NCBI GenBank assembly: GCA_903929845.1
Contig: CAIYWF010000160.1
Span: 1-8,243 of the forward strand
DNA from: an uncultured Chlorobiaceae bacterium
GTDB lineage: Bacteria > Bacteroidota > Chlorobiia > Chlorobiales > Chlorobiaceae
Direction: 5' to 3'
DNA: 8,243 nucleotides
How positions within the stretch are numbered: position 1 is the stretch's first letter; each line of letters opens with the position of its first letter. The notes beneath the pieces were generated by a model, which did not search any database, had not been told where the DNA came from, and saw only the letters and a program-made list of their open reading frames with translations. This document shows positions 1 through 6,402 of this stretch, in pieces. A program made the position numbers and the translations under genes.

Positions 1-1
1 A

Positions 2-193
2 TCAGCTCTTTGCTAATTTATTGACGACACTTCTGCCACGATAATATCCGCAATGGCGGCACGCACGGTGCGGAAGGGTTGGTTCGCCGCAGTGAGTGCA
101 ATTGACCGTTGTTGCCGGTTTTGTGCGGGCATTGACTTGGGCGCGTCTTATATCCCTGCGGGATTTCGACATTTTGGCTTTAGGATTGGCCAT
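2..193 (-). CDS. rpmF: 50S ribosomal protein L32 (bL32)
   Basis: Small zinc-ribbon protein of the large ribosomal subunit, 63 residues, complete in the window; the TGA stop lies at its very edge. The N-terminus is the basic, lysine/arginine-rich tail typical of L32 (MANPKAKMSKSRRDIRRA). It is followed by a four-cysteine zinc ribbon, C32-x2-C35 and C45-x2-C48, ending in the usual G-x-Y/Y-x-G-R stretch. The length matches the family (about 56-65 residues). The ATG at 191-193 is preceded by a modest AAGAG purine stretch. It lies 26 bp downstream of yceD on the same strand, the classic yceD-rpmF pair, and is probably co-transcribed with it. In many bacteria plsX/fabH follow, but that would be outside this window. 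The identification is secure. Confidence 0.97.
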   Translation of the reverse strand: MANPKAKMSKSRRDIRRAQVNARTKPATTVNCTHCGEPTLPHRACRHCGYYRGRSVVNKLAKS

Positions 194-219
194 GGTGCTG
201 CTCTTTATTTATAAATCAG

Positions 220-765
220 TTAACGATACTTTTCTTTCAGCTTTTCAAGTGACTCCTGCCACGACGTCTGCTGTCCGGCCTGAGGTTTTTCTTTTTCTTC
301 TCTGTTTCCTGAGAGTTCATGGCTGCTGAACAGCCGACAGTCAGGGTTGTTTGTACAGGTTATCTTCATTGGCACCGACAGGATTAACGTGTCGCAAACA
401 TCTTCGGTAATGTCAATATATTCAGTACTCTTCTCAATTTGACGATACTCATCATTCTCGTCGTGTTCCCTGTCAAGAGATGTTCCACAGGTATAAAAAA
501 GATCAAGCGAGCCGATCAGAACCTTTGCTATCGGAGCAAGACATCGGTCGCAGGTAGAATCGGCGACTGCTGATGTGCTGATGGTGACAGCTATTTCGTC
601 GTCACTCTTTTTGGCACTGACAGTAACGGTAATTTCTGCCGTAAAACCTGCCTCAGCTAACCGTCTCCCTTCGAAATCCTTCGCTTGACAGGTAAAATCA
701 AGCTTGTTGATTCCTTCTGAAAGAGTACTGGTTCGAATCTCTATCAGCGATTTCTCTTTGTGCAT
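220..765 (-). CDS. yceD: DUF177 / YceD-family protein, 23S rRNA accumulation-linked
   Basis: A 181-residue cytosolic protein of the DUF177 (YceD) family, members of which are linked to 23S rRNA accumulation and almost always precede rpmF. Visible family marks are a central CDRCL motif (Cys72, Cys75), an acidic mid-region leading into YIDITEDVCDTLILSVPMK with a following Cys137/Cys143 pair, and a C-terminal W-x3-L-x2-LK stretch (from Trp169). The last Cys pair is C-x5-C, without the extra CPxCG often seen in this family, so the metal site, if any, may be reduced. I chose the ATG at 763-765. A TTG at 799-801 would add 12 residues (MYIDSLLSKRWY) that look nothing like the family start. The gene lies 26 bp upstream of rpmF and probably shares its transcript. 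The family call is good; the exact biochemical role is not known. Confidence 0.87.
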   Translation of the reverse strand: MHKEKSLIEIRTSTLSEGINKLDFTCQAKDFEGRRLAEAGFTAEITVTVSAKKSDDEIAVTISTSAVADSTCDRCLAPIAKVLIGSLDLFYTCGTSLDREHDENDEYRQIEKSTEYIDITEDVCDTLILSVPMKITCTNNPDCRLFSSHELSGNREEKEKPQAGQQTSWQESLEKLKEKYR

Positions 766-801
766 ATACCATCTTTTCGATAAAAGAGAATCAATGTACA
801 A

Positions 802-830
802 AAATTATTACGGAAAATGAAAGCCGTCAG
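802..830 (-). promoter_or_regulatory. possible sigma70 promoter of yceD-rpmF
   Basis: Read on the minus strand, CTGACG (825-830) and TAATTT (802-807) are 17 bp apart. Transcription would start near 795, giving a leader of about 30 nt to the ATG at 765. Both hexamers are imperfect and the stretch is AT-rich, so this is only the best candidate in the gap. Confidence 0.3.
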
Positions 831-874
831 CAGTACAAGTTTTGCCAAAACGCGCAAAAAATGCTCGTGAAGAT

Positions 875-902
875 TTGCTTTTTGTAAAAACAGGTGTATA
901 TT
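875..902 (+). promoter_or_regulatory. sigma70-type promoter of the tRNA-Asn gene
   Basis: TTGCTT (875-880) and TATATT (897-902) are separated by 16 bp. The predicted start near 909 is about 8 nt before the mature tRNA 5' end, a normal position for a tRNA promoter. Confidence 0.6.
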
Positions 903-916
903 AGCCGACAAAATAT

Positions 917-988
917 TCCGCGGTAGCTCAATGGTAGAGCATGCGACTGTTAATCGCAGGGTTGCAGGTTCGAGTCCTGCCCGCGGAG
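917..988 (+). tRNA. tRNA-Asn (anticodon GTT)
   Basis: A complete 72-nt cloverleaf. The acceptor stem TCCGCGG (917-923) pairs with CCGCGGA (981-987). The D arm is GCTC/GAGC (926-929, 937-940). The anticodon arm TGCGA/TCGCA encloses loop CTGTTAA with anticodon GTT at 949-951. The T arm GCAGG/CCTGC encloses TTCGAGT. Discriminator G at 988 fits tRNA-Asn. The next bases are CAG, so the 3' CCA is not encoded and must be added by nucleotidyltransferase. All stems pair perfectly. Confidence 0.97.
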
Positions 989-998
989 CAGAAAAAAA

Positions 999-1033
999 GG
1001 CAGCACACATTATTTCGGTGTGCTGCCTTTTTT
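999..1033 (+). terminator. intrinsic terminator after tRNA-Asn
   Basis: A perfect 10-bp stem, GGCAGCACAC (999-1008) and GTGTGCTGCC (1018-1027), with a 9-nt loop, is followed by six T residues (1028-1033). Seven A residues immediately upstream (992-998) would make it work on the opposite strand too. It ends the tRNA transcript and separates it from the response-regulator gene. Confidence 0.93.
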
Positions 1034-1114
1034 GTTTTTATACTGCCTGTGCGTAACATCTGTGAAGAGGACTATTGGATTAATGGTAAATGGAACAATA
1101 ACTCTATTGAAGCT

Positions 1115-2446
1115 ATGCTTAATGTTCTCATTGTTGATGATGAAATAAACATTCGCAAGACTCTTATGGTTTTTATGGAATCGCGCGGGCATTTTGTGAA
1201 ATCGGTGAGCAATTCCAGGGATGCATTGGCAGAGGCTGAGCGGCAGGTTTTTGATCTTGCCTTTATTGACTTGCGTTTGGGAGCAGAGAGTGGGCTTGAC
1301 CTGGTGCAGTTGATGCTACATACATTTCCATGGATCAAGGTCGTGGTGATTACTGCTTATGCTTCGATTGAGAGCGCTGTCGAAGCTATCAAGCGGGGTG
1401 CATCTGACTATATTGCCAAGCCGTTTACACCAAATCAACTTGATCTTGTTACCAGGCGTATTGCTGAAGTGAGTGAAATGGAGCAGCGAATTGCGACTTT
1501 GCAGGAAGATTTGAGCCGTATTCATCCGGAAATTACTTTCACAACACGCTACACCTCTATGCAGCGAGTTGTTGAGTTGGCTCGTCAGGTTGCCTCGTCT
1601 GAAGCTGTTGTTCTCTTATGTGGTCCGAGCGGTACCGGCAAAACGGTGCTTGCGCGTACTCTTCATAACTGGAGCAGCAGGGCTGACAAACCATTCGGGG
1701 TTATCTCCTGTCCATCATTAAGTCATGAGCTGCTTGAAAGCGAGCTTTTTGGCCATGCTAAGGGCTCATTTACCGGAGCTGTCAGGGATAATCCGGGACG
1801 AGTCTTTTCCTGCGAAGGAGGCACTTTGTTTCTTGATGAAATCGGAGACCTGCCTCTTTCTATACAGCCAAAACTTCTTCGTTTTATTCAGGATCGGGAG
1901 TATGAAAGGATTGGTGATCATCAAACACGCAAAGCAAATGTCCGAATCATTGCTGCGACCAATAAAGAGCTTGACAAAGAGGTAAGAGAGGGACGTTTTC
2001 GTGAAGACCTTTTTTATCGGTTGAATGTTATCCAGATTGATTTGCCACCGCTTGCAGCTAGGCCTGATGATGTTGAGCAGCTCGCAGTGAGTATGCTGAC
2101 GTTTTTTGCGGCCCAGAATCACAAAAAACTTGAAGGATTTACGGATACGGCTTTGCAAGTCCTCAGAACCTACACGTGGCCGGGCAATATTCGCGAATTG
2201 CGCAATGTTATTGAACGCGCTGTTATTTTGAGCAAAACAGGTGGGATTGGTCTTGAACTTCTTCCTGAGAGCATTGTGACCAAAAGGCATTCTGCTCGTC
2301 TTGGTGACCCATTAACCCTTGCTGTGATTGAGGAAAATCACATCCGTCTTATTCTTGCTTCAACAAAATCTCTTCAAGAGGCAGCAGACCTTCTTGGTAT
2401 TGATCAGGCCACTCTCTGGAGAAAACGCAAACAGTACGAAATATAG
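1115..2446 (+). CDS. NtrC-class sigma54-activating response regulator, AlgB-like
   Basis: A 443-residue DNA-binding response regulator with the three usual NtrC-class modules. The receiver (1-115) has acidic Asp8/Asp9, phospho-acceptor Asp52 in FIDLRL, Thr80 and Lys102. The AAA+ domain (about 140-380) has Walker A GPSGTGKT (170-177), the sigma54-contact loop as GSFTGA (217-222), Walker B GTLFLDEIG (236-244) and the FREDLFYRLNV arginine region (295-304). The C-terminus is a Fis-type helix-turn-helix (about 419-443) ending WRKRKQYEI. The CPSL...ELLESELFGH and QPKLLRFIQDREYERIGD stretches and the C-terminus resemble AlgB as I recall it. The ATG at 1115 starts directly at the receiver (MLNVLIVDDE); the frame stays open upstream but runs back into the tRNA. 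No good ribosome site precedes the ATG. A weak TATACT (1039-1044) could be its -10. It probably controls the kinase-kdp operon downstream, an inference from position. Confidence 0.93.
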   Translation: MLNVLIVDDEINIRKTLMVFMESRGHFVKSVSNSRDALAEAERQVFDLAFIDLRLGAESGLDLVQLMLHTFPWIKVVVITAYASIESAVEAIKRGASDYIAKPFTPNQLDLVTRRIAEVSEMEQRIATLQEDLSRIHPEITFTTRYTSMQRVVELARQVASSEAVVLLCGPSGTGKTVLARTLHNWSSRADKPFGVISCPSLSHELLESELFGHAKGSFTGAVRDNPGRVFSCEGGTLFLDEIGDLPLSIQPKLLRFIQDREYERIGDHQTRKANVRIIAATNKELDKEVREGRFREDLFYRLNVIQIDLPPLAARPDDVEQLAVSMLTFFAAQNHKKLEGFTDTALQVLRTYTWPGNIRELRNVIERAVILSKTGGIGLELLPESIVTKRHSARLGDPLTLAVIEENHIRLILASTKSLQEAADLLGIDQATLWRKRKQYEI

Positions 2447-2470
2447 GCTCTGGATTTACCCACCCCTGAC

Positions 2471-2489
2471 AGCTTGAAAAATGCAAGCT
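2471..2489. promoter_or_regulatory. 19-bp dyad, candidate activator (enhancer) site 1
   Basis: A perfect inverted repeat AGCTTG-N7-CAAGCT, centred at 2480, about 120 bp before the predicted sigma54 start. It shares CTTGA..A.T.CAAG with the second dyad. No T-run follows, so it is not an obvious terminator for the gene ending at 2446. The role as binding site of the adjacent NtrC-class regulator is inferred. Confidence 0.6.
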
Positions 2490-2502
2490 CTCAATTTGTG
2501 CG

Positions 2503-2521
2503 CCCTTGATTATTTCAAGGG
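2503..2521. promoter_or_regulatory. 19-bp dyad, candidate activator (enhancer) site 2
   Basis: A perfect inverted repeat CCCTTGA-N5-TCAAGGG, centred at 2512. That is 32 bp (about three helical turns) from site 1 and about 88 bp before the predicted start. It has the same overall length and the same CTTGA...CAAG core as site 1. Paired same-face dyads at this distance are typical of enhancers for sigma54 activators. No T-run follows it. Confidence 0.62.
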
Positions 2522-2550
2522 ATAACCGCTACTCTGCCTGGCTTTTCTGT

Positions 2551-2572
2551 TAATTTATAAGCGATTAAATTA
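2551..2572. promoter_or_regulatory. AT-rich dyad next to the -24 element, possible bend/IHF-like site
   Basis: TAATTTA (2551-2557) and TAAATTA (2566-2572) form a 7-bp inverted repeat with an 8-nt spacer. It abuts the -24 element and lies between the enhancer-like dyads and the promoter, where a DNA bend would help looping. Matches to the IHF consensus are imperfect (two mismatches at best), so the role is uncertain. Confidence 0.25.
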
Positions 2573-2589
2573 TTGGTACACTTTTTGCA
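2573..2589 (+). promoter_or_regulatory. sigma54 (RpoN) -24/-12 promoter of the kinase-kdp operon
   Basis: TTGGTAC, five bases, then TTGCA. The invariant GG (2575-2576) and GC (2587-2588) are exactly 10 bp apart. It differs from the TTGGCAC-N5-TTGC(A/T) consensus at one position (T for C in the -24 block). The start would fall near 2600, 25 bp before the kinase ATG. An NtrC-class activator gene directly upstream supports the call. Confidence 0.85.
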
Positions 2590-2612
2590 TTACTAATAAA
2601 CATGAACATCTC

Positions 2613-2618
2613 AGGAGG
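2613..2618 (+). promoter_or_regulatory. strong ribosome binding site of the histidine kinase
   Basis: AGGAGG lies 6 nt before the ATG at 2625, a near-ideal Shine-Dalgarno site. It fixes the kinase start. It also contrasts with the missing sites in front of the response regulator, kdpA and kdpB. Confidence 0.85.
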
Positions 2619-2624
2619 TTATCG

Positions 2625-4460
2625 ATGATTGGTATACGACAAAAGCTTGTTCTGGGATTCGGTGGTCTGCTCCTCATTGTTGTTGCAATAGGCGTGCTTA
2701 CTATCCGTCACATTGATGCCCTTGGCGGGGCTATTGATGTTATTCTCAGGCAAAACTACCGCAGTGTGGTTGCTTGTCAGAAAATGACCGAGTCTCTTGA
2801 GCGCATTGACAGTGGCGCCTTGTTTACCTTTGCAGGGCATTATGATGAAGGAATGAGCACTATTCGGGAGAATGAACAAAACTTCCGCCATGCACTGCAG
2901 GTGGAGCTTGGCAATATCACCCTTCCCGGTGAACATCAGAAAGCTATGCAGATCAACACTCTTTTTGTTCGATACTACATTATTATTAAACAGGTTACAA
3001 ATTCATCGATTTCTTTTTCTGAAAGGCAGCGGCGATATTTTACTGACATTCTTCCGCTTTCTCAGCAAATAAAGCAACTCTCATCCCAGGTTCTGGAGAT
3101 GAACCAGGCAAACATGCAGGCGGCAAACGATAATGCTCGACAGATGGCGGCATCGGCACACAATACCATGCTGGTGGCTATTTTTGCCAGTGCAATTATT
3201 GCAATATTATTCAGCTTTCGCTCCCATCGCTGGATTCTCATGCCGATCAAAAAGCTGACAGCATCAGTCGAAGAGATTCGGAACGGCAATCTTGATCTTG
3301 TTCTTGATACCACGTCAATGGATGAAATCGGACTGCTTTCACAATCATTTAACGACATGGCGGCAACCCTCCGTAAAATCCGCAAAAGCGATATGGACAT
3401 GCTTTATCGTAGTCGGCGGGTAACGCAGGAGGTGTTCAAGGTTTTGCCCTTGCCGATAGCGGTGCTGGATGCGAATGGACAAGTTGAAGTATCCACTGAC
3501 ACAGCGGAACGCTATTTTGGGTTGAAAGCAGGTGTTTATGTTCAGGATATCGGTCATGACTGGCTGAAGGAAGTATGGCAGAAAGCTGTTCGATTGGGTT
3601 CCGCAACAGAGTCGGATGAGGGTAACGACTACATTCAGCATTTTGAAGGGAGGAACGAGTACTTTTTTCAGCCTTTGGCAGTACCTGTTCTTTTTAGTGA
3701 TGAGCGTCAGGAGTTTGACGGAACAGCGCTGATCTTCCGGGATGTGACACAGCTTCGCGAACAGCTTGAGCTCAAGCGCAGTGTTATTGCGACGGTATCC
3801 CATCAGTTGCGAACCCCTCTTACCTCGTTGAGAATGTCTGTTCATCTTCTGCTCGAAGAACGCATAGGTCATCTCAATGAACAACAGGGCGATCTGCTGC
3901 TGGCTGCACGTGATGAGAGTGAGCGGCTTGCGCGTATGCTTGATGATCTTTTGGAGCTCAACCGGATTGAATCGGGAAAAGCTCACATGAACATTGTTGC
4001 GGTTTCTCCTTTTCATCTCAGTAGCGAAGGCATTGAGCCGTTCATGGTTCATGCAACTGATCAGGGGGTCTCAATTGTCAATACTATTCATGAGGGGTTG
4101 CCTGAAGTAATAGCAGATCCAGAAAGCATCCAGCATGTTTTTGCAAACCTTCTTTCGAATGCTTTACGGTTTACCTCGCCGGGCGGTCAAGTAACCATCA
4201 GCGCCTCTGAAGAGGATGAGAAGATCAGATTTTCCGTTGAAGATACCGGGAACGGCATTGCATCTGAACATCTGGAGCATCTTTTCGAAAGGTTTTACCG
4301 GGTACCGGGCCAAAAAGCAACGAGTGGTATCGGCCTTGGGCTTTCGATTGTGAAGGAGATTGTTGAAGCTCATGGAGGAACGGTTGGTGCTGAAAATGTC
4401 TCAGGAAAGGGGGCGGTATTTTATTTTACTCTGCCCATTCGACAAACCGACCAAGCATAA
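2625..4460 (+). CDS. membrane sensor histidine kinase, KinB-like (HAMP-PAS-HisKA-HATPase)
   Basis: A 611-residue inner-membrane sensor kinase. TM1 (about 8-27) and TM2 (about 181-198) flank a helical periplasmic domain of about 150 residues. Its end (LEMNQANMQAANDNARQMA) resembles KinB/four-helix-bundle sensors. A HAMP linker (about 199-252), a PAS-like domain (about 268-375) and the kinase core follow. The core has phospho-acceptor His393 in SHQLRTPL, an N box with Asn508/Asn512, G1 DTGNGI (540-545), F box FERFYR (554-559) and G2 GIGLGLSI (568-575). All catalytic motifs look intact. It lacks the Usp domain and the four-helix membrane block of KdpD, so it is not KdpD despite its place. A sigma54-like promoter and strong AGGAGG precede it, and the kdp genes follow after 41 nt. 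It is the likely partner of the regulator at 1115-2446; the signal sensed cannot be read from the sequence. Confidence 0.9.
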   Translation: MIGIRQKLVLGFGGLLLIVVAIGVLTIRHIDALGGAIDVILRQNYRSVVACQKMTESLERIDSGALFTFAGHYDEGMSTIRENEQNFRHALQVELGNITLPGEHQKAMQINTLFVRYYIIIKQVTNSSISFSERQRRYFTDILPLSQQIKQLSSQVLEMNQANMQAANDNARQMAASAHNTMLVAIFASAIIAILFSFRSHRWILMPIKKLTASVEEIRNGNLDLVLDTTSMDEIGLLSQSFNDMAATLRKIRKSDMDMLYRSRRVTQEVFKVLPLPIAVLDANGQVEVSTDTAERYFGLKAGVYVQDIGHDWLKEVWQKAVRLGSATESDEGNDYIQHFEGRNEYFFQPLAVPVLFSDERQEFDGTALIFRDVTQLREQLELKRSVIATVSHQLRTPLTSLRMSVHLLLEERIGHLNEQQGDLLLAARDESERLARMLDDLLELNRIESGKAHMNIVAVSPFHLSSEGIEPFMVHATDQGVSIVNTIHEGLPEVIADPESIQHVFANLLSNALRFTSPGGQVTISASEEDEKIRFSVEDTGNGIASEHLEHLFERFYRVPGQKATSGIGLGLSIVKEIVEAHGGTVGAENVSGKGAVFYFTLPIRQTDQA

Positions 4461-4501
4461 AAAAGGTTTACAGGGTATTCAACAGAAGAAGGGGGACTAT
4501 C

Positions 4502-4600
4502 ATGAATGTGTACCATCACCTGTATCTCGGAATACTCATTTTTCTGATTCTTGTTGGAGTGGCTGGATTGATTGGCTTCATTTTTCATATCGGAGGTTAA
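4502..4600 (+). CDS. unrecognised 32-residue single-pass membrane microprotein
   Basis: A short open frame with strong translation signals: AAGGGGG (4489-4495) six nt before the ATG, and a TAA stop one base before the kdpF start codon. The product begins MNVYHHLYLG, is one hydrophobic helix (about 8-29, rich in Leu/Ile/Val/Phe/Gly) and ends HIGG. It has no charged residue inside the helix. The last codons (GGA GGT) also form the ribosome site of kdpF, so the two genes are tightly coupled. It is not KdpF: the YLVYAIVNPEKF signature belongs to the next frame. I do not recognise the family. Its place next to kdpF suggests a second small subunit or regulator of the Kdp complex, but that is inference. 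A translated leader that merely couples kdpF to the operon is the main alternative. Confidence 0.6.
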   Translation: MNVYHHLYLGILIFLILVGVAGLIGFIFHIGG

Positions 4601-4601
4601 C

Positions 4602-4682
4602 ATGGATTTCGTTGTCGTGCTCACATTTTTTGGTTGCATGGTTTATTTGGTCTATGCCATTGTCAATCCTGAGAAATTTTAA
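4602..4682 (+). CDS. kdpF: KdpF, small stabilising subunit of the K+-transporting ATPase
   Basis: A 26-residue single-helix membrane peptide. Its C-terminal half, YLVYAIVNPEKF, closely follows the KdpF pattern (E. coli ends YLVYALINAEAF, from memory). KdpF stabilises the KdpFABC complex by sitting at the KdpA/KdpB interface in the membrane. The GGAGG site at 4592-4596 lies five nt before the ATG and is embedded in the end of the preceding microprotein gene. kdpA starts 12 nt after its stop. The length (usually 25-30 residues) and position directly before kdpA are as expected. The gene is short enough to be missed by ordinary gene callers. Confidence 0.92.
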   Translation: MDFVVVLTFFGCMVYLVYAIVNPEKF

Positions 4683-4694
4683 ACCTGTCCCATT

Positions 4695-6365
4695 ATGTCA
4701 TTACTATATGTATTGGTACTGATTGTTCCTGCCTTTTTGTCGTGGCCTCTTGGACGCGCGATGACACTCTTGATAGATCCTGGTCAGAATTCAACTTATG
4801 GTCACTGGACTTCGGGGATCTTCAGCAAAACAGGTGGGCTGGCTGCCGTTGAAGAACAGAACTGGAAGAGCTATCTGTTTTCCATGCTGATATTCAATGC
4901 CGTCATGTTTGCTTTTGTAACGATTGTCCTTGCCCTACAGCAATGGCTGCCGCTCAATCCCGACGGAAAGGGGGCGCTTGAGGCAAGTCTTATTTTTAAT
5001 ACTGCGGCATCCTTTGTCACAAACACCAATCTCCAGCACTACTCTGGAGAGGCATCCATGAGCTATTTTTCTCAGCTTTTCGGATTGATGTGGCTGCAGT
5101 TTGTTTCCGCTGCGACGGGGATTGCCTGCCTTGCGGCTCTTGCCAGAGCGCTGGGCGGGAAAAAAACAGTTGGCAATTTTTACAGCGACCTGATGCGGAC
5201 TACTTTTTTTGTTCTGTTGCCACTTGCACTCTTTGTTGCCCTTCTTCTTCTTGCCGGAGGTGTTCCGATGACTATGGATGGTGCTGCCATAGCCAATACC
5301 CTTGAACATGCAACGCAAACCATAGCCAGGGGACCTGTTGCTGCCATGGAGGCCATCAAACAGCTCGGAACAAACGGCGGTGGATGGTTCGGGCCAAATT
5401 CAGCTCATCCTTTCGAAAACCCTTCTTTCTTTACCAATATTCTGGAGTGCTCCAGTATCATCCTGATCCCAATGGCAAGTGTGTGGATGTTTGGACGCAT
5501 AACAGGGCGTATGCGCGATGCTGCTGTAATATTTTCAGTCATGATGGTACTGCTTGTTTTTAAAGTCGGCACGGCAGTCTGGCTTGAAGGGGCTCCTGCA
5601 ACAGCGCTCTCCGGCCTGCCAGTCGAGGTGGTTTCGAATCTTGAAGGCAAGGAGCTTCGCCTTGGTTCCGGTGCAGGCGCTCTCTGGGCAGCAGTAACGA
5701 CGGCGACCAGCAATGGCTCGGTTAACTGCATGCACGATAGTCTTAACCCGCTCACCGGTCTTGTTCCACTTGTCGGGATGTGGCTGAATGTTGTTTTTGG
5801 CGGTGTCGGGGTTGGCCTGATCAATATGTTTGTGTTTATCATTGTCGGCGTGTTTATCTGCGGGATGATGGTTGGCCGAACACCGGAATATTTCGGGCGA
5901 AAGGTTGAGACCCCTGAAATGACGCTTGCGCTGCTTGCTCTGCTGGTTCATCCTGCTCTGATTCTCGGCGGAACGGCACTCTTTGCAGCCACACCCTTAG
6001 GCGCTGCAACTGTAGGAAATCCCGGAGCACACGGTTTTACAGAAATTCTTTATGAGTTTTCGTCGTCGGCAGCAAATAACGGGTCCGGTTTCGCCGGGCT
6101 CGGCAACAGCAGCATTCCCTGGAACATTGCTACCGGTATTGTAATGCTGCTGGCGCGCTTTATCCCGATTATTCTGCCTCTGGCTATTGCCGGTTCGCTG
6201 GCGGCAAAGAAGCCAGTTCCGGTAACAGCAGGAACGCTCAGAACTAATACCCTGCTGTTTGGACTCATTATTTTAGGGAGTGTTGTTTTAATCGGCGCAC
6301 TTCTCTTTTTACCAGTCGCCGTTCTTGGTCCGGTCGCTGATCATCTTACTGCAATCATTCATTGA
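4695..6365 (+). CDS. kdpA: KdpA, K+-translocating subunit of the Kdp ATPase
   Basis: A 556-residue polytopic membrane protein, the channel-like subunit that selects and admits K+; the length equals the family norm (E. coli 557). The four pseudo-repeat selectivity-filter regions are visible: TNTNLQHYSGE (109-119), GTNGGGWFGPNSAHPFENPS (225-244), TTATSNGSVNCMHDS (335-349) and SAANNGSGFAGL (458-469). The protein starts with a hydrophobic helix (MSLLYVLVLIVPAFLSWPLG) as usual, and no break or frameshift is seen. The ATG at 4695 has no visible Shine-Dalgarno site (TAAACCTGTCCCATT precedes it), so initiation may depend on ribosomes finishing kdpF 12 nt upstream. It is followed by kdpB after 37 nt. 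It acts with KdpB, KdpC and KdpF in high-affinity K+ uptake under K+ limitation. Confidence 0.97.
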   Translation: MSLLYVLVLIVPAFLSWPLGRAMTLLIDPGQNSTYGHWTSGIFSKTGGLAAVEEQNWKSYLFSMLIFNAVMFAFVTIVLALQQWLPLNPDGKGALEASLIFNTAASFVTNTNLQHYSGEASMSYFSQLFGLMWLQFVSAATGIACLAALARALGGKKTVGNFYSDLMRTTFFVLLPLALFVALLLLAGGVPMTMDGAAIANTLEHATQTIARGPVAAMEAIKQLGTNGGGWFGPNSAHPFENPSFFTNILECSSIILIPMASVWMFGRITGRMRDAAVIFSVMMVLLVFKVGTAVWLEGAPATALSGLPVEVVSNLEGKELRLGSGAGALWAAVTTATSNGSVNCMHDSLNPLTGLVPLVGMWLNVVFGGVGVGLINMFVFIIVGVFICGMMVGRTPEYFGRKVETPEMTLALLALLVHPALILGGTALFAATPLGAATVGNPGAHGFTEILYEFSSSAANNGSGFAGLGNSSIPWNIATGIVMLLARFIPIILPLAIAGSLAAKKPVPVTAGTLRTNTLLFGLIILGSVVLIGALLFLPVAVLGPVADHLTAIIH

Positions 6366-6402
6366 ACCATGAAGTTTTCTAAGAATCAATAACTACATCG
6401 TG

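Noticed and set aside
96..329. Plus-strand 77-residue frame over rpmF and the end of yceD
   Set aside because: It is antisense to two well-supported genes and has no ribosome site or family resemblance.
766..801. Upstream TTG start for yceD
   Set aside because: It would add 12 residues unlike the family start and would place the start codon next to the likely promoter; the ATG at 765 fits better.
744..1010. Minus-strand open frame of 88 residues containing APRAGLEPATLRL
   Set aside because: It reads across the antisense strand of the tRNA-Asn gene; the RAGLEPATLRL-type peptide is a well-known false translation of tRNA genes. It also overlaps the start of yceD.
941..1114. N-terminal extension of the response regulator in the same open frame
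   Set aside because: The extension begins inside the tRNA-Asn gene and crosses its terminator. The receiver domain begins exactly at the ATG at 1115.
2471..2521. Hairpins as terminators of the regulator gene
   Set aside because: Both dyads can fold, but neither is followed by a run of T residues. Equal length, shared core and 32-bp spacing point to protein binding instead.
2625..4460. Kinase as KdpD
   Set aside because: There is no N-terminal KdpD/Usp region and no four-helix membrane block. It has a two-helix, HAMP and PAS layout, so gene position alone does not make it KdpD.
4935..6268. Several long minus-strand frames opposite kdpA
   Set aside because: They are shadows of the kdpA coding frame: basic, low-complexity translations without a recognisable start site or domain.
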